A DNA stretch of 64,000 nucleotides from Clostridiales bacterium. GTDB taxonomy: Bacteria > Bacillota > Clostridia > Oscillospirales > CAG-272. The notes beneath the pieces are model-generated. The model saw only the letters and a program-made list of their open reading frames with translations. It searched no databases and was not told the origin of the DNA. Below, piece after piece: positions 1-8,766 of this stretch. How positions within the stretch are numbered: position 1 is the stretch's first letter; each line of letters opens with the position of its first letter. The stretch covers positions 167,360-231,359 of the forward strand of contig JAAWQR010000001.1 of assembly GCA_022800625.1 (NCBI GenBank), written 5' to 3'. Made by a program: the position numbers and the translations under genes.

Positions 1-480
1 AGGAAAAAATGAAACAAACAGCGAGTAATCAAGAAAGCTTGCTTTCTCAACTTCTCCTTTATAATAATCTATCGTATATGCAAGTATCTGAAATGTAAAA
101 AACGAAATTCCGATAGGCAGGATAAGATCAAGCAAAGTAAGATCAATACCGGGAATCCGGTTTAAATTTGCAAATATAAAATTAGTATACTTAAAATAAA
201 CAAGAAGACCGATATTCCAAAGCACCGCTACCGACAATAAAACACGTTTGACAGTTTTAGTTTTTGAAATATTCATCAAACTCACAACAGCGTAGTTGAG
301 AGCGATTGAAAAGCAGAACATCAATATGTAATCAGACTGTCCCTTACCGTAAAACACAAGCGATGCCGCAAGAAGCCAAAGTTTTACCGGAAGAGCTTTT
401 TTTGTAAGCCTTAATAAATAAAATCCTGCAAGAACTATTGGTAAAAACAGAAATATAAACGAGTATGAAGAAAAAACCAT
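1..480 (-). CDS. MBOAT-family O-acyltransferase, N-terminal part (cut by window edge)
   Basis: The frame begins at an ATG complementary to 478-480 and stays open to base 1, so only the first 160 residues are present. The start MVFSSYSFIFLFLPIVL and the later segment LPIGISFFTFQ followed by YTIDYYKGE are hallmarks of membrane-bound O-acyltransferases of the AlgI/DltB/PatA type. These move an acyl group, often acetyl, onto an exported polysaccharide. Several hydrophobic helices are visible. The catalytic His region lies outside the window, so the substrate cannot be told. The family is well supported; a role in cell-wall or exopolysaccharide acetylation is inference, although two polysaccharide deacetylases lie directly upstream on the same strand. 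Confidence 0.85.
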   Translation of the reverse strand, partial: MVFSSYSFIFLFLPIVLAGFYLLRLTKKALPVKLWLLAASLVFYGKGQSDYILMFCFSIALNYAVVSLMNISKTKTVKRVLLSVAVLWNIGLLVYFKYTNFIFANLNRIPGIDLTLLDLILPIGISFFTFQILAYTIDYYKGEVEKASFLDYSLFVSFFP

Positions 481-540
481 ATCAATCCTTGAAATCTTAC
501 ATGAATTTGTCTTATTGACATTGCACTTATATATTTTATC

Positions 541-592
541 ATAAAAACGCGCAAAAATCTTGCAATATACAAAATTTTTGCGCATTTTTTAT
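541..592. terminator. Bidirectional rho-independent terminator
   Basis: A perfect 10-bp stem (549-558 with 574-583) has a T-rich tract on the plus side and an A-rich tract that becomes T-rich on the minus strand. It separates the deacetylase ending at 618 from the acyltransferase starting at 480, so it most likely terminates the deacetylase operon. Confidence 0.75.
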
Positions 593-617
593 TCTACATT
601 TTTTGTATTGGCTCAAT

Positions 618-1334
618 TCAGCTGCTTCCGAGCAGTTCAGAAACTGTAACAAGTGAAAATCCCATGTTTTTAAGTTCAGGTATAATACGCCTGAGCGCTT
701 CGGGAGTCGGGGAGGATCCGACAATTCCATCGTGAAACAAAATTATATCACCGCTTTTAATACTTTTAGTTACATTATCATATATTTTGTCTGACGGTGT
801 ATGCGCCCAATCTCTTGTATCTACAGTCCATAAAACTATTGAGTACTCCATCTTTTCAGCTAATTTTGTCATAGCAGGAGAATATTTTCCTTCGGGCGGT
901 CTTATAAGCTTTGTTCCGTACTCGCCCGTCTCATAAATTATCTCCTGTGTCCTTTCAAGCTCCTCCGTGATATTTTTTTCATTCAACGCTCTTAAATTTG
1001 CATGGCTGAAAGTATGATTACCGATTTCATGACCTAAATCTATTACGTGCTGTAATATATCAGGATATTTTTCCGCATTCTTACCTATAACGAAGAATGT
1101 TGCCTTAACATCAAATTCATCAAGTATACCGAGTATTTCCTCAGTATAACGAGGATGCGGTCCGTCGTCAAAGGTAAGAGCTATTTTATTTGAAGAATTT
1201 TTATGCCATGAATATACAGACTCTTCCCCTTCACTCCTTATAAACTGAGCGGCGCTCGCAGGTATTCTTAAAGCCACAAGAAGAACGGCAAGTATTACAG
1301 ATATTGTTTTTGCAGGCTTCAAGGCTCTCGTCAT
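618..1334 (-). CDS. Polysaccharide deacetylase (NodB/CE4 domain), exported
   Basis: A 238-residue CE4 esterase with an N-terminal hydrophobic signal segment ending near PASAA. All NodB-fold motifs are visible: TFDDGPHP (metal and catalytic Asp), the HTFSH metal-binding pair, RPPEGKYS, a DTRDW segment and LFHDG near the end. Such enzymes remove N-acetyl groups from peptidoglycan or chitin-like sugars outside the membrane. The ATG has a GGAAAGGA ribosome site just upstream. It lies 20 bp downstream of the pdaA-like gene and is probably co-transcribed with it. Family certain, exact substrate unknown; a sporulation role is suggested by the neighbour. Confidence 0.9.
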   Translation of the reverse strand: MTRALKPAKTISVILAVLLVALRIPASAAQFIRSEGEESVYSWHKNSSNKIALTFDDGPHPRYTEEILGILDEFDVKATFFVIGKNAEKYPDILQHVIDLGHEIGNHTFSHANLRALNEKNITEELERTQEIIYETGEYGTKLIRPPEGKYSPAMTKLAEKMEYSIVLWTVDTRDWAHTPSDKIYDNVTKSIKSGDIILFHDGIVGSSPTPEALRRIIPELKNMGFSLVTVSELLGSS

Positions 1335-1354
1335 TCCTTTCCGAAATCAATTAC

Positions 1355-2233
1355 TCAGGTATTGTTAGCTGTGCTTTGAAGCTCATCAAGACTTCCGAAT
1401 CGATATCCCATACTCTTCCATTCACGTATAAGATCACTCATTATCTCAGCATTAACTGCCGAAGTCGGATGAAGAAGCAGAATTTCACCGTTATGAGTTC
1501 CCGCAAGTACCTTAGCTTTTGCTTTTTCGGGGTCAGGCTGTTTTTCATTGTCCCAATCCGCATAGGCAAAGCTCCACATTACTGTTTTATAGTTCAGCTC
1601 ATTTGCCATTGAAAGATTCGCCTTTGAGAACTTTCCTTCCGGCGGTCTGTACACCTTAGCCATATCAAGTCCCGTATATTCTTTATAGATACTTTCAAGC
1701 GTTTCAAGCTCACTCTTAAATGTGTCTATATCGCTGACCTTTGACATGTCACGGTGTCGGGCTGTATGATTACATACTAAATGTCCCTCTTCAGCCATTC
1801 TCTTAACAAGGTCAGTATTTTGCTTTATCAAATTTTCAAGAATAAAAAACGCGCCCTGAACATTTTCTTCTTTCAAAACATCAAGGATTTTTTCAACATT
1901 TCCGTTTTCGTATCCCGCGTCAAAAGTGAGGTATATTACTTTATCATCCGAATCAGGTTCCGAGTGCGCCTTGTCAACATAATATCCGTTATATTCTTCG
2001 ATAAAGCGCATCTCGGGATCGCATTCAGGCTGCTTTCCGTCATCCCTGTGGGCACAGTACCAACTGAATGAACGAGTGTCAGAAGCATTTACCTCGGCAG
2101 CTTCGGCGCTTATGGCAAAAGCCGAATTTTCATTAATCCCGTCGGCAGATCCGTTTTCCAAGATATCGATCTCGGCGGATGCTCCCGCGCAAATTAGTGC
2201 CGCACATATAACGGCGCTGATTATATTTCGCAT
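1355..2233 (-). CDS. pdaA: PdaA-like peptidoglycan N-acetylmuramic acid deacetylase (delta-lactam formation)
   Basis: A 292-residue secreted protein when started at the ATG at 2233, which has a GGAG site 7 bases upstream; the longer frame to 2317 has no such site. After a signal peptide ending near GASA comes FSWYCAHRDDGKQPECDP, then TFDAGYENGNVEKILDVLK, HTARH, YRPPEGKFS, YADWD and LLLHPTS. This is the PdaA type of NodB domain, with DAGYENG in place of DDGP. PdaA deacetylates muramic acid so that muramic-delta-lactam of the spore cortex can form. The gene thus points to a spore former. It leads an apparent two-gene operon with the deacetylase ending at 618. Confidence 0.87.
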   Translation of the reverse strand: MRNIISAVICAALICAGASAEIDILENGSADGINENSAFAISAEAAEVNASDTRSFSWYCAHRDDGKQPECDPEMRFIEEYNGYYVDKAHSEPDSDDKVIYLTFDAGYENGNVEKILDVLKEENVQGAFFILENLIKQNTDLVKRMAEEGHLVCNHTARHRDMSKVSDIDTFKSELETLESIYKEYTGLDMAKVYRPPEGKFSKANLSMANELNYKTVMWSFAYADWDNEKQPDPEKAKAKVLAGTHNGEILLLHPTSAVNAEIMSDLIREWKSMGYRFGSLDELQSTANNT

Positions 2234-2393
2234 AAAAAACTCCGTTCTGCATAAAATATTTTTTGAAATTTTATCGTTTTGAATTACAATACGATCATAT
2301 ATATTCTGCGTCCGCAAGTGCTCATTAAACGGTGAAATTTTTTCTTTTAACTCTTCATTTCATCAAATTTACAGATTTTTTGACTCTTGTGCA

Positions 2394-2421
2394 TTGATTT
2401 TATAATTGTGAGTGGTATAAT
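2394..2421 (+). promoter_or_regulatory. Probable sigma-A promoter of the malic enzyme gene
   Basis: TTGATT (2394-2399) and TATAAT (2416-2421) are separated by 16 bp. The site is about 68 bp upstream of the start codon at 2489, and a small hairpin lies next to the ribosome site. Confidence 0.55.
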
Positions 2422-2488
2422 TGTAAGTATCAAATTTAAAATTTGCACACTGATGTTGTGCGCCGCAAGGTGCGGAATGGAGATAGTT

Positions 2489-3658
2489 ATGGATATAAGA
2501 CAAGAATCACTTAAGAAACATAAAGAATGGCACGGAAAAATAAAAATAGAACCTGTGGCAAGAGCAACCAATGCCGAAGAACTGTCACTTGCATATACTC
2601 CGGGAGTAGCTGAACCGTGTCTCGCGATTGCCGAAAATCCCGAGCTTTCGTATTCACTCACAAGACGCTGGAATACCGTTGCCGTAATTACTGACGGAAC
2701 GGCAATTCTCGGTCTCGGAGACATCGGAGGTGTAGCAGGTATGCCTGTAATGGAAGGAAAATGTCTTCTGTTTAAAGAATTTGCCGATATTGACGCGATA
2801 CCGCTTTGTGTCAGCACCAAAGACACCGACGAATTTGTTGCTACCGTACGCAACATATCTGAATCCTTCGGCGGAATCAACCTTGAAGATATTGCAGCAC
2901 CCAGATGCTTTGAAATCGAAAGACGGCTAAAAGAAGAGTGCAATGTACCGATTTTCCACGACGATCAGCACGGTACAGCTATAATAGTAGCTGCGGCGTT
3001 ACTGAACGCGCTGAGACTTACATCAAAAAAACTTGAGGAGATCAAGCTGGTAATTTGCGGAGCAGGAGCAGCGGGAACAGCTATCGGAAGACATATCGCT
3101 TCACTCGGATGCCGTAATATCATATATGTTGACCGCACGGGAGCTATCGCACACGGTGATCAATTTGAAAATCCCGAGCATTATCTCCTTGCAGAAGAAT
3201 CAAATCCAAACTGTGAGAGAGGCACGATAGGCGATATTCTAAAGGGCGCTGACGCTGTGATCGGCGTTTCACGGCCGGGACTTATTACATCCGATATGAT
3301 CCGCACCATGGCAAAAGATCCTATTGTCTTCTCCCTTGCAAATCCAACTCCCGAAATTATGCCTGACGAGGCTATTGCAGGAGGAGCTGCTGTAGTCGGC
3401 ACCGGGCGCAGTGATTTTCCGAATCAGATAAACAATGTCCTTGCCTTCCCCGGTATATTCAGAGGTGTACTTGATTCAAGAGCATCGGATGTTAACGATG
3501 AAATGAAAAAGGCAGCAACCTTTGCACTTGCGAACCTTATAAGTGACGATGAGCTTTCACAGAATTATATTATACCGTCACCGTTCGATAAAAGAGTAGT
3601 TTCCTCGATCGCAAAGGCTGTGGCAAAAGCAGCAAGATGTTCAGGCGTTGCAAAATAA
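2489..3658 (+). CDS. Malic enzyme (oxaloacetate-decarboxylating malate dehydrogenase)
   Basis: A 389-residue enzyme converting malate to pyruvate and CO2 with NAD(P). The start at 2489 (MDIRQESLKKHKEWHGKI) is preferred over an in-frame ATG at 2387 because GGAG at 2479-2482 sits 6 bases upstream. Visible motifs are AYTPGVAEPCL, EGKCLLFKEFADIDAIPLCV with the catalytic Lys, FHDDQHGTA binding the metal, the Rossmann glycine loop CGAGAAGTAIGRH, and NPTPEIMPDEA. The length fits short bacterial malic enzymes without a phosphotransacetylase tail. Cofactor preference cannot be read. It stands alone, with HPr downstream after a long gap. Confidence 0.93.
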   Translation: MDIRQESLKKHKEWHGKIKIEPVARATNAEELSLAYTPGVAEPCLAIAENPELSYSLTRRWNTVAVITDGTAILGLGDIGGVAGMPVMEGKCLLFKEFADIDAIPLCVSTKDTDEFVATVRNISESFGGINLEDIAAPRCFEIERRLKEECNVPIFHDDQHGTAIIVAAALLNALRLTSKKLEEIKLVICGAGAAGTAIGRHIASLGCRNIIYVDRTGAIAHGDQFENPEHYLLAEESNPNCERGTIGDILKGADAVIGVSRPGLITSDMIRTMAKDPIVFSLANPTPEIMPDEAIAGGAAVVGTGRSDFPNQINNVLAFPGIFRGVLDSRASDVNDEMKKAATFALANLISDDELSQNYIIPSPFDKRVVSSIAKAVAKAARCSGVAK

Positions 3659-3821
3659 CTGCACTGATTATTTCAAATTTGAGCCACAATAGTATTGTTA
3701 ATAAGCCCGTTTTCAATGCAATAGATTTTCAAGATAACTTATTCGAATGTATTCGACAAGTATTTTCATTTATTTTACTTTATGTTGTGTATATCGCCGA
3801 ATAAAAATTAAATTTTCCCTA

Positions 3822-4043
3822 TTGATTTTACCCTGCGTTTTTGCTATAATACTGATATACAATTCACAGAAAAGCTTCTGTGACAAATATACTTTACCTT
3901 TAATTTAAAATCAATGTAGTACTCACAAATATGTGTTTGTGTCTATCACGGAATATCTTTGAAATTTCTGCGAAGTCTATTATGCAAATCAAAGATCATT
4001 CAATACTTTTTAAGCGGGATCGCCCCGCAGAATGGAGACTGTT
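3822..4043 (+). promoter_or_regulatory. Promoter and about 185-nt structured leader of the HPr gene
   Basis: The 385-bp gap after malic enzyme holds TTGATT (3822-3827), a 17-bp spacer and a perfect TATAAT (3845-3850). The expected transcript carries hairpins at 3865-3882 (7-bp stem, 4-nt loop), 3924-3941 (6-bp stem) and 4014-4028 (GCGGG/CCCGC), the last placed 5 nt before the GGAG at 4034. Nothing coding is visible in the leader. No known riboswitch class was recognised. Confidence 0.6.
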
Positions 4044-4307
4044 ATGATTTCACGCGATGTAACCATAAAAAATAATGTTGGGCTTCATGCAAGACCTGCT
4101 ACATTTTTTATTCAAAAGGCAAACTCATACAAAAGTTCTATATGGGTAGAAAAGGACGACAGACGTGTAAATGCAAAGAGTCTCCTCGGTGTTCTCTCCC
4201 TTGGAATCGTAAAAGGTATGACCGTTACGATTCACGCGGACGGTATTGATGAAAATGAAGCTGTTGACGGACTTTCGGAACTGATCGACACAGGCTTTAC
4301 CGAATAA
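4044..4307 (+). CDS. ptsH: Phosphocarrier protein HPr
   Basis: An 87-residue cytosolic phosphocarrier of the sugar phosphotransferase system. The start MISRDVTIKNN is 6 bases after GGAG; an upstream in-frame ATG at 4032 overlaps that site and is rejected. His15 lies in VGLHARPA and takes phosphate from enzyme I. Ser46 lies in VNAKSLLGVLSLG, the target of HPr kinase, so carbon-catabolite control by phospho-Ser-HPr is likely. No enzyme I gene is adjacent. The protein could equally be the Crh-like regulator, but the His15 makes true HPr the better call. Confidence 0.92.
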   Translation: MISRDVTIKNNVGLHARPATFFIQKANSYKSSIWVEKDDRRVNAKSLLGVLSLGIVKGMTVTIHADGIDENEAVDGLSELIDTGFTE

Positions 4308-4326
4308 TAAAACAATTAAATCACCG

Positions 4327-4369
4327 TGCCTTGTCTGACATGCCGCATCTCTGCATTTCGGACAAGGCA
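4327..4369 (+). terminator. Terminator-like hairpin after ptsH
   Basis: A 9-bp perfect stem (4327-4335 with 4361-4369) with a 25-nt loop follows the HPr stop. The downstream U tract is weak, so termination may be partial. Confidence 0.5.
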
Positions 4370-4446
4370 TAATCTGTTTAAGGCTGATATAAATATAGCA
4401 AGCGGGAAAATTCTCGCTTATTTCTTAACATGTAAGCGGAGATTCT

Positions 4447-6363
4447 ATGCAGAACAAATCGTCAAAAAAGATCAGAGATCCTGACGCACTCAGGTCTAAA
4501 GCGGCGGCTCTCCCGCGTAAGCCCGGCGTATATATTATGCACGGTGAAGACGGAAAAGTTATCTACGTCGGAAAATCAAAATCACTCCGAGACCGTGTAT
4601 CACAATACTTTCACGGTGCGCATGAAGTTAAGACCGAGAAGATGGCTTCAGCGGTTTATGATTTTGAATTTATTGTCTGTGCTACAGAAATGGAAGCGCT
4701 TTCACTTGAGAACAGACTGATAAAACATCACACACCAAAATATAACATTAAGCTGAAAGACGCAAAATCTTATCCGTATATCAGAGTTAATATAAAAAGC
4801 GAATATCCGACCGTCACTATGACGCGAACAAGACTTTCGGACGGCGCACTGTATTTTGGTCCTTATTCATCGACATCCACAGTTTATTCAGTCATAGCAT
4901 CACTGGAGAGAACTCTCGGAATACCGTCTTGTAAAAAAAAATTTCCGTCCGATATCGGAAAAAGCCGTCCGTGTGTAAACTATCAGATTGGCAGATGCGT
5001 CGGACTGTGTACAGGCAATATTTCAGAAGAAGAATACCGAGAGACGATAGATACAGCTGTCCATATCCTCAGAGGCGGCACATCGGGAGCAATTAAGGCT
5101 CTGACCGAAGATATGTACAGATATTCCGAATCCATGCAATTTGAAAAAGCCGCAAAATGCAGGGACACTATAACATCTCTGAAAAAACTGGGTGAGAAAC
5201 AGTCGGCGGTCACATCGCCTGATGTAGAGTGTGATGTTTTCGGACTTTGTACATCGGGGAACACTTCTTCATTGCACGACAGCATTTCTGTGTTTTACAT
5301 CAGAAGCGGATATATTGCCGACAGAGATCATTTTCTGTTTGACGACAGCGCAATTGTTAATGCTGAAGAATCGGACGATTCTCCTCTGACGTCATTTATA
5401 ACAAGACTTTACGGGGGCAGAGAATACATTCCGAAGGATATATTGCTCTCATTTGATATATCAGACTCCGATCATGCGCTTCTCACAGAATGCCTGAGCG
5501 GGCAGGCAGGACACCGTGTCAATATTAAAACACCGAAACGCGGCGCATCAAAGCAGTTATGCGATTTAGCCTGCGAGGACGCTAAAGTGCATGCGGAAAG
5601 CGAAGTTTCTACGCATCGTGCGCTTGAAAAAATGCTCGCACATCTGGCTTCAATTCTGAGACTTGAAGTATTTCCCGAAAGGATCGAAGCCTACGATATT
5701 TCAAATTTGGGATCGGAACATATAACCGCAGGTATGGTCGTTGCCGTAAACGGAAAGCTTACAAAAAGCGAATACAGAACTTTCTCAATATCGTCTCTTT
5801 CTGCTCCTGATGACTACTCCGCTATGAAGGAAGCCTTGCTGAGACGTATGGCTCATACTAAGGATGAGCCAAAAGACGGTGTACCGCCCCCCTCTCCCGA
5901 TCTTATTCTTCTTGACGGCGGTGCGGGACATGTGAGTGTTATTAAGGAAGCTCTTGACGAGGCAGGTTATTATGTTCCCGTATTCGGCATGGTTAAGGAC
6001 GAGCATCATAAAACGCGCACCATCGTTTCCGACACGGGAGAGATAGATATTTCAAAGCAAATGGACGTATTCCGTTTTGTATACTCTCTTCAGGAAGAAG
6101 TACACAGATACACCGTCGGACGCATGACTAAGGCAAAAAGAAAGACTCTTAAGACCTCTTCTCTTGAAAAGATTCATGGAATAGGTCCTGCTAAAGCAAA
6201 AATACTGTTGTCGCATTTCAGAACGCTCGCGGCTGTAAAAGAGGCAAGCTTTGAGGAACTGTCGTCAGTATTTGGAATAACTGAAACTGACGCAGGCAAC
6301 ATTATAAAATATTTTGAAAAACAGCAAAATAATACAAACTCCGAAATAAAAAGTAATAAATAA
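4447..6363 (+). CDS. uvrC: UvrABC excinuclease subunit C
   Basis: A 638-residue nuclease subunit that makes both incisions around DNA lesions bound by UvrB. The order of domains is a GIY-YIG nuclease at about 20-100 (KPGVYIMHGEDGKVIYVGKSK), a UVR motif at about 215-250 (QFEKAAKCRDTITSLKK), the RNase H-like endonuclease from about 400 (EAYDISNLGSEHITAGMVV and LILLDGGAGH), and helix-hairpin-helix motifs near the C-terminus (IHGIGPAKAKILLSHF). The start has GGAG 6 bases upstream. Length is normal. A methyltransferase gene follows after 12 bp. Confidence 0.97.
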   Translation: MQNKSSKKIRDPDALRSKAAALPRKPGVYIMHGEDGKVIYVGKSKSLRDRVSQYFHGAHEVKTEKMASAVYDFEFIVCATEMEALSLENRLIKHHTPKYNIKLKDAKSYPYIRVNIKSEYPTVTMTRTRLSDGALYFGPYSSTSTVYSVIASLERTLGIPSCKKKFPSDIGKSRPCVNYQIGRCVGLCTGNISEEEYRETIDTAVHILRGGTSGAIKALTEDMYRYSESMQFEKAAKCRDTITSLKKLGEKQSAVTSPDVECDVFGLCTSGNTSSLHDSISVFYIRSGYIADRDHFLFDDSAIVNAEESDDSPLTSFITRLYGGREYIPKDILLSFDISDSDHALLTECLSGQAGHRVNIKTPKRGASKQLCDLACEDAKVHAESEVSTHRALEKMLAHLASILRLEVFPERIEAYDISNLGSEHITAGMVVAVNGKLTKSEYRTFSISSLSAPDDYSAMKEALLRRMAHTKDEPKDGVPPPSPDLILLDGGAGHVSVIKEALDEAGYYVPVFGMVKDEHHKTRTIVSDTGEIDISKQMDVFRFVYSLQEEVHRYTVGRMTKAKRKTLKTSSLEKIHGIGPAKAKILLSHFRTLAAVKEASFEELSSVFGITETDAGNIIKYFEKQQNNTNSEIKSNK

Positions 6364-6375
6364 TGGAGGAATCAG

Positions 6376-7122
6376 ATGGATGCCCAACCCTACTATTTAG
6401 CTTATGAGAAAAGATACAAAGCTGTTTTTGAAGCAGGCGGAGAGTATTGGGGACATTCCCCGGAAGATCAAGAGCTTTATAATACACTGAAAGAATGGGT
6501 ACATGATAATAATTTGGTAGGAAAAAAAGTTATTGAATTCGCTTGCGGCGAAGGAGCAAGCGGACTTATACTATCAGAGCTTGGTTGCAATTATCATGGT
6601 GTTGATATTGCACCATCTGCTGTGAAAAAAGCCAAAGAAACATTAAAAATTTACCCGAATGCAAGAGTAGATATACTTGATATGGTTAAAGAATGTGTAA
6701 AAGAAAAATATGATGCTGCTATTGACAGTATGGGATTTCATATGCTTGTAACCGATGAGGACAGGAAGCTATATTTGAGGAACGCATTTTCATCGCTGAA
6801 AAATAATTCGCCGATGCTGTTTTATAAAGAATCATTCAGAAGCAACAATAATAGCGATGAAATAATAAAATCTCCTGTCTCCTCTTATGACGAATGGCTG
6901 AAAATAACCGGTGCTGACTATAAAACTCCATTGCCGCGCAAGGTCAATATGGGAAACGGCGATATGGAAATAATGATTCCTCTTGTACCTGCAAGAGCAA
7001 ACGACAAAGAGGGTTATATTTCAGAAATGCAAACTGCCGGATTTAGAGTTGAAAAATTTATTGAAATGGATAGTTCAGACTCAATTAAGTACTCTGCCAG
7101 TATTTATGTGAGAAAGCCTTAA
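6376..7122 (+). CDS. Class I SAM-dependent methyltransferase, substrate unknown
   Basis: A 248-residue protein with the SAM-binding loop VIEFACGEGASGLILSELG (about 55-73) and the acidic strand end HGVDIAPSAVKKAKE typical of Methyltransf_11/25 folds. The later part (KESFRSNNNSDEI...) does not identify a substrate. It follows uvrC by 12 bp with a GGAGG-like site, so it is probably on the same transcript. Its codons are visibly more A/T-rich than those of uvrC and rsmD on either side, which suggests later acquisition. No link to DNA repair is implied beyond position. Confidence 0.8.
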   Translation: MDAQPYYLAYEKRYKAVFEAGGEYWGHSPEDQELYNTLKEWVHDNNLVGKKVIEFACGEGASGLILSELGCNYHGVDIAPSAVKKAKETLKIYPNARVDILDMVKECVKEKYDAAIDSMGFHMLVTDEDRKLYLRNAFSSLKNNSPMLFYKESFRSNNNSDEIIKSPVSSYDEWLKITGADYKTPLPRKVNMGNGDMEIMIPLVPARANDKEGYISEMQTAGFRVEKFIEMDSSDSIKYSASIYVRKP

Positions 7123-7213
7123 CTTAAAAATACGATATTTATATAATATATTTTAAATATGTTATTAATCGAAAAAGAAATATTATAATTAAAAATTTAG
7201 GAGCATAGTAAAT

Positions 7214-7846
7214 ATGAGAATTATAACAGGAACGGCGAGAGGGGCAAAACTCGCAACTATCGAAGGAGACGCTACCCGTCCGACAACCGACAGGGTAAAG
7301 GAAGCAATCTTTTCAATGATTCAGTTTGACATTGAAGGCAGACGTGTGCTTGATCTGTTCGGAGGCTCGGGTCAGCTTGCACTTGAAGCTCTCTCTCGGG
7401 GGGCGGAAAGAGCGACAATTATTGATGAATCCCGTGACGCTGTCAATATCATAATAGAGAACGCAAAGCATGCGAAGCTTTACGAAAAATGCAGAATTTC
7501 CTGTTGCTCTTACGCTTCATTTCTAAAGGGATTTAACGAAAGCGATAAATTTAATATCGTATTTCTTGATCCGCCGTACAATACTTCCCTGCTCCATGAT
7601 TCACTGAATGCACTGAGCGTGGGAAATGTTCTTGCTGACGGCGCACTCATTATCTGTGAGTCCGACACTCCTCAGTCAAAAAAGAAAAGTTTAGAGAAGA
7701 AAAATCCCGAATTAAAGAACGCGTCAATTCTGCACGATGTATTTTCAGACGACGAAAAACTGATGAGCCGTTACAATATAGAAAAAAGCAGCGCATACGG
7801 CAGGACAAGAATAACAGTACTGTCTCTTGCAGACACGGATAAATAA
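7214..7846 (+). CDS. rsmD: 16S rRNA (guanine966-N2)-methyltransferase RsmD
   Basis: A 210-residue RNA methyltransferase acting on G966 of 16S rRNA. It begins MRIITGTARGAKL, matching the family start, with TRPTTDRVKEAIFSMI, the SAM loop VLDLFGGSGQLALEALSRGA and the catalytic FLDPPYN, the NPPY-like motif of N2-guanine/N6-adenine enzymes. The C-terminal 30 residues are charged and variable. The start is supported by AGGAG about 10 bases upstream. RsmD and CoaD are neighbours in many bacteria, as here. Confidence 0.95.
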   Translation: MRIITGTARGAKLATIEGDATRPTTDRVKEAIFSMIQFDIEGRRVLDLFGGSGQLALEALSRGAERATIIDESRDAVNIIIENAKHAKLYEKCRISCCSYASFLKGFNESDKFNIVFLDPPYNTSLLHDSLNALSVGNVLADGALIICESDTPQSKKKSLEKKNPELKNASILHDVFSDDEKLMSRYNIEKSSAYGRTRITVLSLADTDK

Positions 7847-7876
7847 AAATTTCTCTCAATATCAATGGAGACTATA

Positions 7877-7903
7877 GTGAAAGATACGTTTAGTTTATAT
7901 TGA
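7877..7903 (+). CDS. Possible 8-residue leader peptide before coaD
   Basis: A GTG codon at 7877 follows an ATGGAGA ribosome-site motif with a 6-base gap and opens an 8-codon frame (VKDTFSLY) ending in TGA. The motif is the one used by several real genes here. It directly precedes the branched inverted repeats at 7924-8024. It could instead be the relic of a lost gene start. Confidence 0.3.
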   Translation: MKDTFSLY

Positions 7904-7923
7904 AGCACAACTGTTTCACGCAC

Positions 7924-8024
7924 AAATTCACCGACTTCACAAATTTATTTGTGAAGTGGAAAAATGGATAAACGAACATTTTTGTATGCTTGGTATACAC
8001 GCGCGTGTGTAACACGGTGAATTT
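7924..8024 (+). ncRNA. Candidate structured RNA leader upstream of coaD
   Basis: A 10-bp outer stem pairs 7924-7933 with 8015-8024. Abutting it is a perfect 10-bp hairpin (7934-7943 with 7948-7957, loop TTTA), and a second hairpin lies near 7996-8011 (TACAC/GTGTA). Together these make a three-way junction about 47 nt upstream of the coaD start. No U tract follows, so it is not a simple terminator. It does not match a riboswitch I recognise; a small inverted-repeat element is the main alternative. Confidence 0.45.
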
Positions 8025-8070
8025 TATAACCTATTTGCGCAGCCACTAAAGTGTCTGTATGGAGATTATT

Positions 8071-8574
8071 ATGAAAAAATGTATAATTCCGGGAAGCTAT
8101 GATCCTGTAACCGCAGGACACACTGCGCTGTTTCGTACTGCAGCGGAGATTTTTGATGAAGTTTATGCAGTTATACTTGTAAATTCCGAGAAAAAAAGAG
8201 GTATGTTTTCACCTGAAGAAAGACTGAGAATACTAATCAGTGCGATATCCGCTCTTGAGAGCAAAGGATACAAAAATATTCACGCGATACTAAGCGACAG
8301 GCTTACAACCGACGCGGCGCGTGAATTGGGCGCAGGGTATATCGTTAAAGGTATTCGAGGAAGCTCAGATTTCGGATATGAATATGATCTTTCCCAGATC
8401 ACAAGAAGATTTGACAGGACGCTAAAAACAGTTTTTATCCCGTGTGACTCCGAAATGGCATGCGTCAGTTCAACATATGCAAGAGAGCTTATAAAATACG
8501 GGAAGCTTGACAGCACAGATCTTGCTGAAGGAACATCGGAAATAATAGCCGATATAATGGGGAATAAAATATAA
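8071..8574 (+). CDS. coaD: Pantetheine-phosphate adenylyltransferase
   Basis: A 167-residue enzyme joining ATP to 4'-phosphopantetheine to give dephospho-CoA, the fourth step of CoA synthesis. The nucleotidyltransferase signature GSYDPVTAGH is at residues 8-17. VKGIRGSSDFGYE matches the family RGLRxxSDFEYE segment, and CVSSTYARELI matches the ISSTxVRE motif. The start at 8071 (MKKCIIPG) is chosen over an in-frame ATG at 8059 that overlaps the ribosome site. The upstream region is unusually structured, which may point to RNA-level control. Confidence 0.95.
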   Translation: MKKCIIPGSYDPVTAGHTALFRTAAEIFDEVYAVILVNSEKKRGMFSPEERLRILISAISALESKGYKNIHAILSDRLTTDAARELGAGYIVKGIRGSSDFGYEYDLSQITRRFDRTLKTVFIPCDSEMACVSSTYARELIKYGKLDSTDLAEGTSEIIADIMGNKI

Positions 8575-8766
8575 GGATTTATAAAAGATAATATTAGTTT
8601 TTCTGTTGCCAAAAAAACTATGACTATGAAAAGACTTGCAAATACTTATTTTTACAGATTTAAACACTAAAATCAATAATGATTTTGCAGCTTTGGCGTC
8701 CAAATGGTGCTTAGATTTCCCGTTGCGATATAAAACAATACAGATAGATATTAAGCTATGCGAGGG

